DNA of 64,000 nucleotides from assembly GCA_963722585.1 (NCBI GenBank), contig CAVRNU010000052.1, positions 1-64,000 on the forward strand. The letters are read 5' to 3'. How positions within the stretch are numbered: position 1 is the first letter of the stretch; each line of letters opens with the position of its first letter. A program made the translations under genes and the position numbers. Source of the DNA: KBS-96 sp963722585. Lineage in GTDB: Bacteria; Acidobacteriota; Terriglobia; Bryobacterales; Bryobacteraceae. The notes beneath the pieces were generated by a model that did not search any database, was not told the DNA's origin, and saw only the letters and a list, made by a program, of their open reading frames with translations. This document shows positions 60,608 through 64,000 of this stretch, piece by piece.

Positions 60608-61701
60608 AACAGCTCTGGTGGGCGCAGATACGGGCCGTCATTCGGCTCGAAATACGAAAGACCTTCTTCGCGAAGCGCGGTTTGTGGATTTATCTACTGG
60701 CCTTGGCTCCCGTGGCGCTGTTTCTGGCGCATTCGCTCGTCGAGATGCATTTTCAGCGTGTCAGGGCGGAGATGGGGCGGCAGACGGCCCGGCCGCTTAC
60801 CGAAGGCGATTTCTCGGCCATTCACAACGGCATGAAACGCGAAGAGATCGTCGCGAGGCTCGGCAATCCGCCTGAGTCAGAAACGGAGATTCGGAGAATA
60901 GCGCGACCGGGCCAAGTGGAGGTTGCTCGGTTTGAAAGCATGCGTTATTCAGACGGCCGAACGGAATTGATTGTGTGGCTTAAAGACGGAGTTGTGGTCG
61001 GAAGCGGTGCCAGCTCCGGCGCCAGTCTGGAGCAAGACACCTATGGTTTTGCCGGAGTGTTCCAGTTCTTCTTTCTTCGGCTCGCCATCTTTTTTGGATG
61101 CCTGGGCATTTTTATGAATTTATTTCGCGGCGAAATGCTGGATAAGAGCATCCACTTTTATCTGCTCGCGCCGGTTCGGCGCGAGGTGCTGCTGGCCGGG
61201 AAGTATCTTGCGGGATTGCTTGCAGCCACGGTGATTTTTACCACTAGCACGGCATTGCAAATCATCTCCATGCTTTTCCAGTTTGATTCGAATACCGTCG
61301 CGCAGTACCTGTATCAAAACCACGGGATTGCGCAGATTATCGCCTATCTGGGTGTGACGGTTCTGGCTTGCATCGGATACGGGAGCGTGTTCGTTGCGGC
61401 AGGCCTGCTATTTCGTAATCCGATTGTTCCTGCAGCATTCGTGCTGATCTGGGAAGCGGCGAATCCGATCCTGCCGTCGGTGCTGAAGAAAATCAGCGTG
61501 ATTTATTATCTGAAATCGCTCTGCCCGGTTGCGATCCCGGTTGATCCCGGGATGCCGCCGTTGATCGCGCTCCTGGTATCGAATGCCGAGCCGATTTCAA
61601 CGTATGTAGCGGTCTTCGGACTCATTGCTCTCTCAGTCGTGGTACTTGCCAGCTCCATGAAGTTGGTTCGGCGATTAGAAATCAACTACACGACGGAATA
61701 A
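60604..61701 (+). CDS. ABC-2 type permease with BamE-like loop domain, second pair
   Basis: 365 aa. A first helix at about residues 28-45 is followed by an extracytoplasmic loop of ~110 residues. In this loop 'IHNGMKREEIVARLGNPPE' (about 73-91) matches the 'GM-x3-E-x6-LG-x-P' pattern of BamE/SmpA-like small domains. About five more helices (150-360) form the permease core. The two ATPases and two permeases alternate and overlap, suggesting one four-subunit exporter or two related ones under the ECF factor. Confidence 0.82.
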   Translation: MKQLWWAQIRAVIRLEIRKTFFAKRGLWIYLLALAPVALFLAHSLVEMHFQRVRAEMGRQTARPLTEGDFSAIHNGMKREEIVARLGNPPESETEIRRIARPGQVEVARFESMRYSDGRTELIVWLKDGVVVGSGASSGASLEQDTYGFAGVFQFFFLRLAIFFGCLGIFMNLFRGEMLDKSIHFYLLAPVRREVLLAGKYLAGLLAATVIFTTSTALQIISMLFQFDSNTVAQYLYQNHGIAQIIAYLGVTVLACIGYGSVFVAAGLLFRNPIVPAAFVLIWEAANPILPSVLKKISVIYYLKSLCPVAIPVDPGMPPLIALLVSNAEPISTYVAVFGLIALSVVVLASSMKLVRRLEINYTTE

Positions 61702-61715
61702 GGGCGAGAAGCCTC

Positions 61716-64000
61716 ATGAGCTTGCGTGGAACGATCCTGGCGGAAAGCGTGCTCCAGGACTTGCGTAACGGAGTCCGCGTGCTCTTCCGCAATCGCGGAT
61801 TCACTGCCGTCTCGGTTCTAGCTCTTGCGCTCGGTATCGGAGTCAATACGGGCGCCTTCACCGCCTACAAAGCGCTGGTGGGCCGACCTCTCGAAGCACG
61901 CGATCCCGGCGGGATGGTCAATCTCGCGCTGACCCTCCAAACGGGGGCCAACGCTTTCTTGTTCAGCTATCCGGATTACGAAGCGTATCGGGATCACGTC
62001 CACGCCTTGAGCGGCCTCATCGCGTGGTTCAGTGATCAACTGACTCTCACAGATGCAGGCGGCATCGTCAGCGAGCGCACTGCCATGGCTGGCTCTCTGT
62101 TCGGAAGACTGGGGCTGCTGCCTCCAGGCGCCACGAATGCCGAGTTCGCCAGCACTTTCATCGTTTCGGAAAACTACTTCTCGGTTCTCGGCGTCGCGCC
62201 TTTGCGCGGCCGAACGTTCGACTCCATGAATGTTCAGGACCTTGTCGCCTCCCCTGCGGTTCTCATCAGCGAGAACTACTGGCAGAAGCGGTTTGCCGGC
62301 GATCCGGCCACACTGGGCAAGAGCATCCGCCTTAATGGAATCGCCGTTACCATCATCGGCATTACGCCCCATGACTTTGTCGGCACCAGCATCTTTGTGC
62401 CGGATTTTTGGCTGCCGCTCAGCCTTCAGTCACTCGTTCATCCAGGCCGCAACCCGCTTCTTGACCGCGAAAACCTGCACTTGCGCCTGTTCGGCCGGCT
62501 CGCTCCCGGTGTTCAGATTCGCCAGGCGCAGGCCGAGACATCGCTGCTTACTTCTCGCTTGCGCAGTCTGCACGATCCTCACTCGGAGTGGAGCAGACCC
62601 GCTACCGCGCGACTCTCGCCAGGCTCTCCGTTGCCAGGCATAAACGCTGCCTTGAGACTTACCATTCTGCTCATTATGGTCGCCGTAGGAATGGTATTGG
62701 TTATTGCCTGCGCCAATGTCGCCAGCCTTCAATTGGCGCGCGCTACCGCACGCCAGAACGAGCTGAGCATGCGTCTGTCGCTGGGGGCCGGCAGGAGGCG
62801 TCTCGTACGGCAATTGCTGACCGAGAGCGCGTTACTCGGTTTGCTCGCCGGCCTGATCGCGCTGCCCTTCACCTGGGCCATTGTGAAGGCGGGGGCCACC
62901 ATGTTCCGGCAAGCTTCCCAGTCGAGGCGGGCACGATCGTCCTCGACGTAACGCCCGATCTCCAGGTCTTTTGTTACGTACTGGCAATTTCCGTATTCGC
63001 GGGTCTCCTGTTCGGCCTCGCCCCGGCCCTCGAAAGCTCCCGGTCCGCGCTCTTCTCCGCAATCAGGGGCAACGCGGGAACTTCGCCGGTACGCAGCCGC
63101 CGCCTTCGCGACTTTCTCATCGCCTCCCAGGTCGCCGTCTCTCTTGTGCTGATGATCGCGGGGAGCATGTTGATTCGCAGCTCCCTGCATGCTCTCAGAG
63201 CGGCCACCGGCTACGACGGCAAACACGTCGTCGATCTCGATTTCCGCTTTCCCGAAGGGTCGAAGTATAGCGCGGATCGGAGGCTTGCCGTTGTCCGTAA
63301 ACTTCGCGCCCGTATCGCTGCCTTGCCCGGAGTGGCGGCCATCACCAGTGCCCGCGCGCCCGACGACAGCAAAGTTCGAGCAGCCGCCGTATCGCTGAAC
63401 GGAGAAAAGCCCTCGTCCAGGAATATGCAGGGCATCCTCTATTACACCTGGATTCAGGCAAATTACTTTCGGACCCTGGGGATTCCGCTGCTGCTCGGTA
63501 GCGACTTCGAAGCGCGGACCGGCCAGCCTGAGCACTCGGTCATTCTGAGCGAATCGGCGGCTAGGCATCTCTGGCCAGGCCGAAATCCAATCGGTCGCAA
63601 TCTTCATTTAGGCACCCACGAACAGTTCCACTCCAAGGGCGAACTCCTTCCTGATGGGCCGACCTGGCAGGTGATCGGCGTTGCCCGCGACACACGCGGC
63701 GTTGAGGTCGACGGCAGCGACTCCGCGCAGGTGTACCTGCCATTGCCCGAAGACCGGCTAAGTGACTATCCGGTCCTCATCCGGACACGGTCCGACCCGA
63801 TGCTGGTTACGCGTGCAATTGACTCCGTGCTCTCGTCTGTCGACCCCGATCTCGTGACATCCACCTCTACTCTCGAGGAGATGCTTCGCCAGACGCCCGC
63901 TTTCCTCGGATCCGCCTTTGCGGCGGCTGTTGCGATCACGGTGGGCCTATGCGGGCTACTGCTGGCCGCGATGGGCATCTATGGCACGGTCAGCTATATC
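61716..64000 (+). pseudogene. ADOP-family permease, frameshifted, runs off window
   Basis: The first 411 codons show the ADOP start ('LQDLRNGVRVLFRNRGFTAVSVLALALGIGVNTGAF'), the first periplasmic domain and the first FtsX helices ('ACANVASLQLARATARQNELSMRLSLGAGRRRLVRQL'). Near 62900-62915 the frame shifts by one base: the original frame stops at 62951, while the new one continues openly to the window end with 'LISSQ'-like second-half features ('RDFLIASQVAVSLVLMIAGSMLIRSS', 'YFRTLGIPLLLG'). A real frameshift or a sequencing error would look alike. It lies 14 bp after the ABC permease and may be the last gene of that operon. Confidence 0.82.

Overview
The window looks like an accessory, IS-rich stretch of an acidobacterial chromosome, probably of the Solibacter/Bryobacter type. 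This is an inference from two ADOP-type (MacB/FtsX-like) duplicated permeases, an ECF sigma - anti-sigma/FecR - ABC operon, a MocR regulator, GAF/PAS-type sigma-54 activators, moderately high GC and dense mobile DNA. No rRNA gene, complete tRNA or CRISPR array was seen.

Layout. 0.1-4.2 kb: a phage-type recombination cassette on the minus strand (PD-(D/E)XK nuclease, coiled-coil protein, recombination-associated protein, tiny membrane protein), a divergent small gene and an HU-like protein. 4.5-9.5 kb: a YceI-like gene, a complete IS1380 element with a 5-bp target duplication, and an 809-aa ADOP permease. 9.66-12.14 kb: copy A of a 2474-bp IS91-type element (HUH transposase plus tyrosine recombinase). 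12.3-19.3 kb: a regulatory cluster with a 5'-truncated GAF-PAS-PAS-AAA+ sigma-54 activator, a stand-alone ClpB-like AAA+ ATPase, a STAS protein and a compact sigma-54 activator. 19.3-23.6 kb: a cupin gene, decayed transaldolase and cupin genes joined at a scar, and a MocR regulator.

23.8-43.0 kb: remnants of integrative elements. A 3' fragment of tRNA-Gly(CCC) marks a left border. It is followed by a plasmid-type RepA, a DUF7673-like gene, a YhcG-type nuclease and a three-gene defence-like module (1681-aa DUF1998 helicase, SNF2 helicase, Eco57I/PglX-like adenine methyltransferase). The methyltransferase is cut off by copy B of the IS91 element, which is identical at the protein level to copy A and inverted. 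An IS630 element follows, then a 3' fragment of tRNA-Leu(CAG), the right border of what seems to be a different element.

43-54 kb: a graveyard. A DUF4917 gene carries a frameshift, a 112-bp foldable insertion with an 8-bp duplication, and an IS66 at its 5' end. That IS66 has a group II intron inside tnpB, and the intron's reverse transcriptase gene is itself split by a serine-recombinase element. A TPR gene remnant and an IS21 remnant follow. 54.6-64 kb: an apparently intact operon (ECF sigma factor, zinc-finger/FecR anti-sigma, two ABC ATPases and two permeases with overlapping starts and stops), then a frameshifted ADOP permease that runs off the window.

Functional reading: the ECF/ABC operon and the first ADOP look like working envelope/export functions. 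The sigma-54/AAA+/STAS cluster looks like a signalling module. The defence module has probably been inactivated by the IS91 insertion, though its two helicases remain open.
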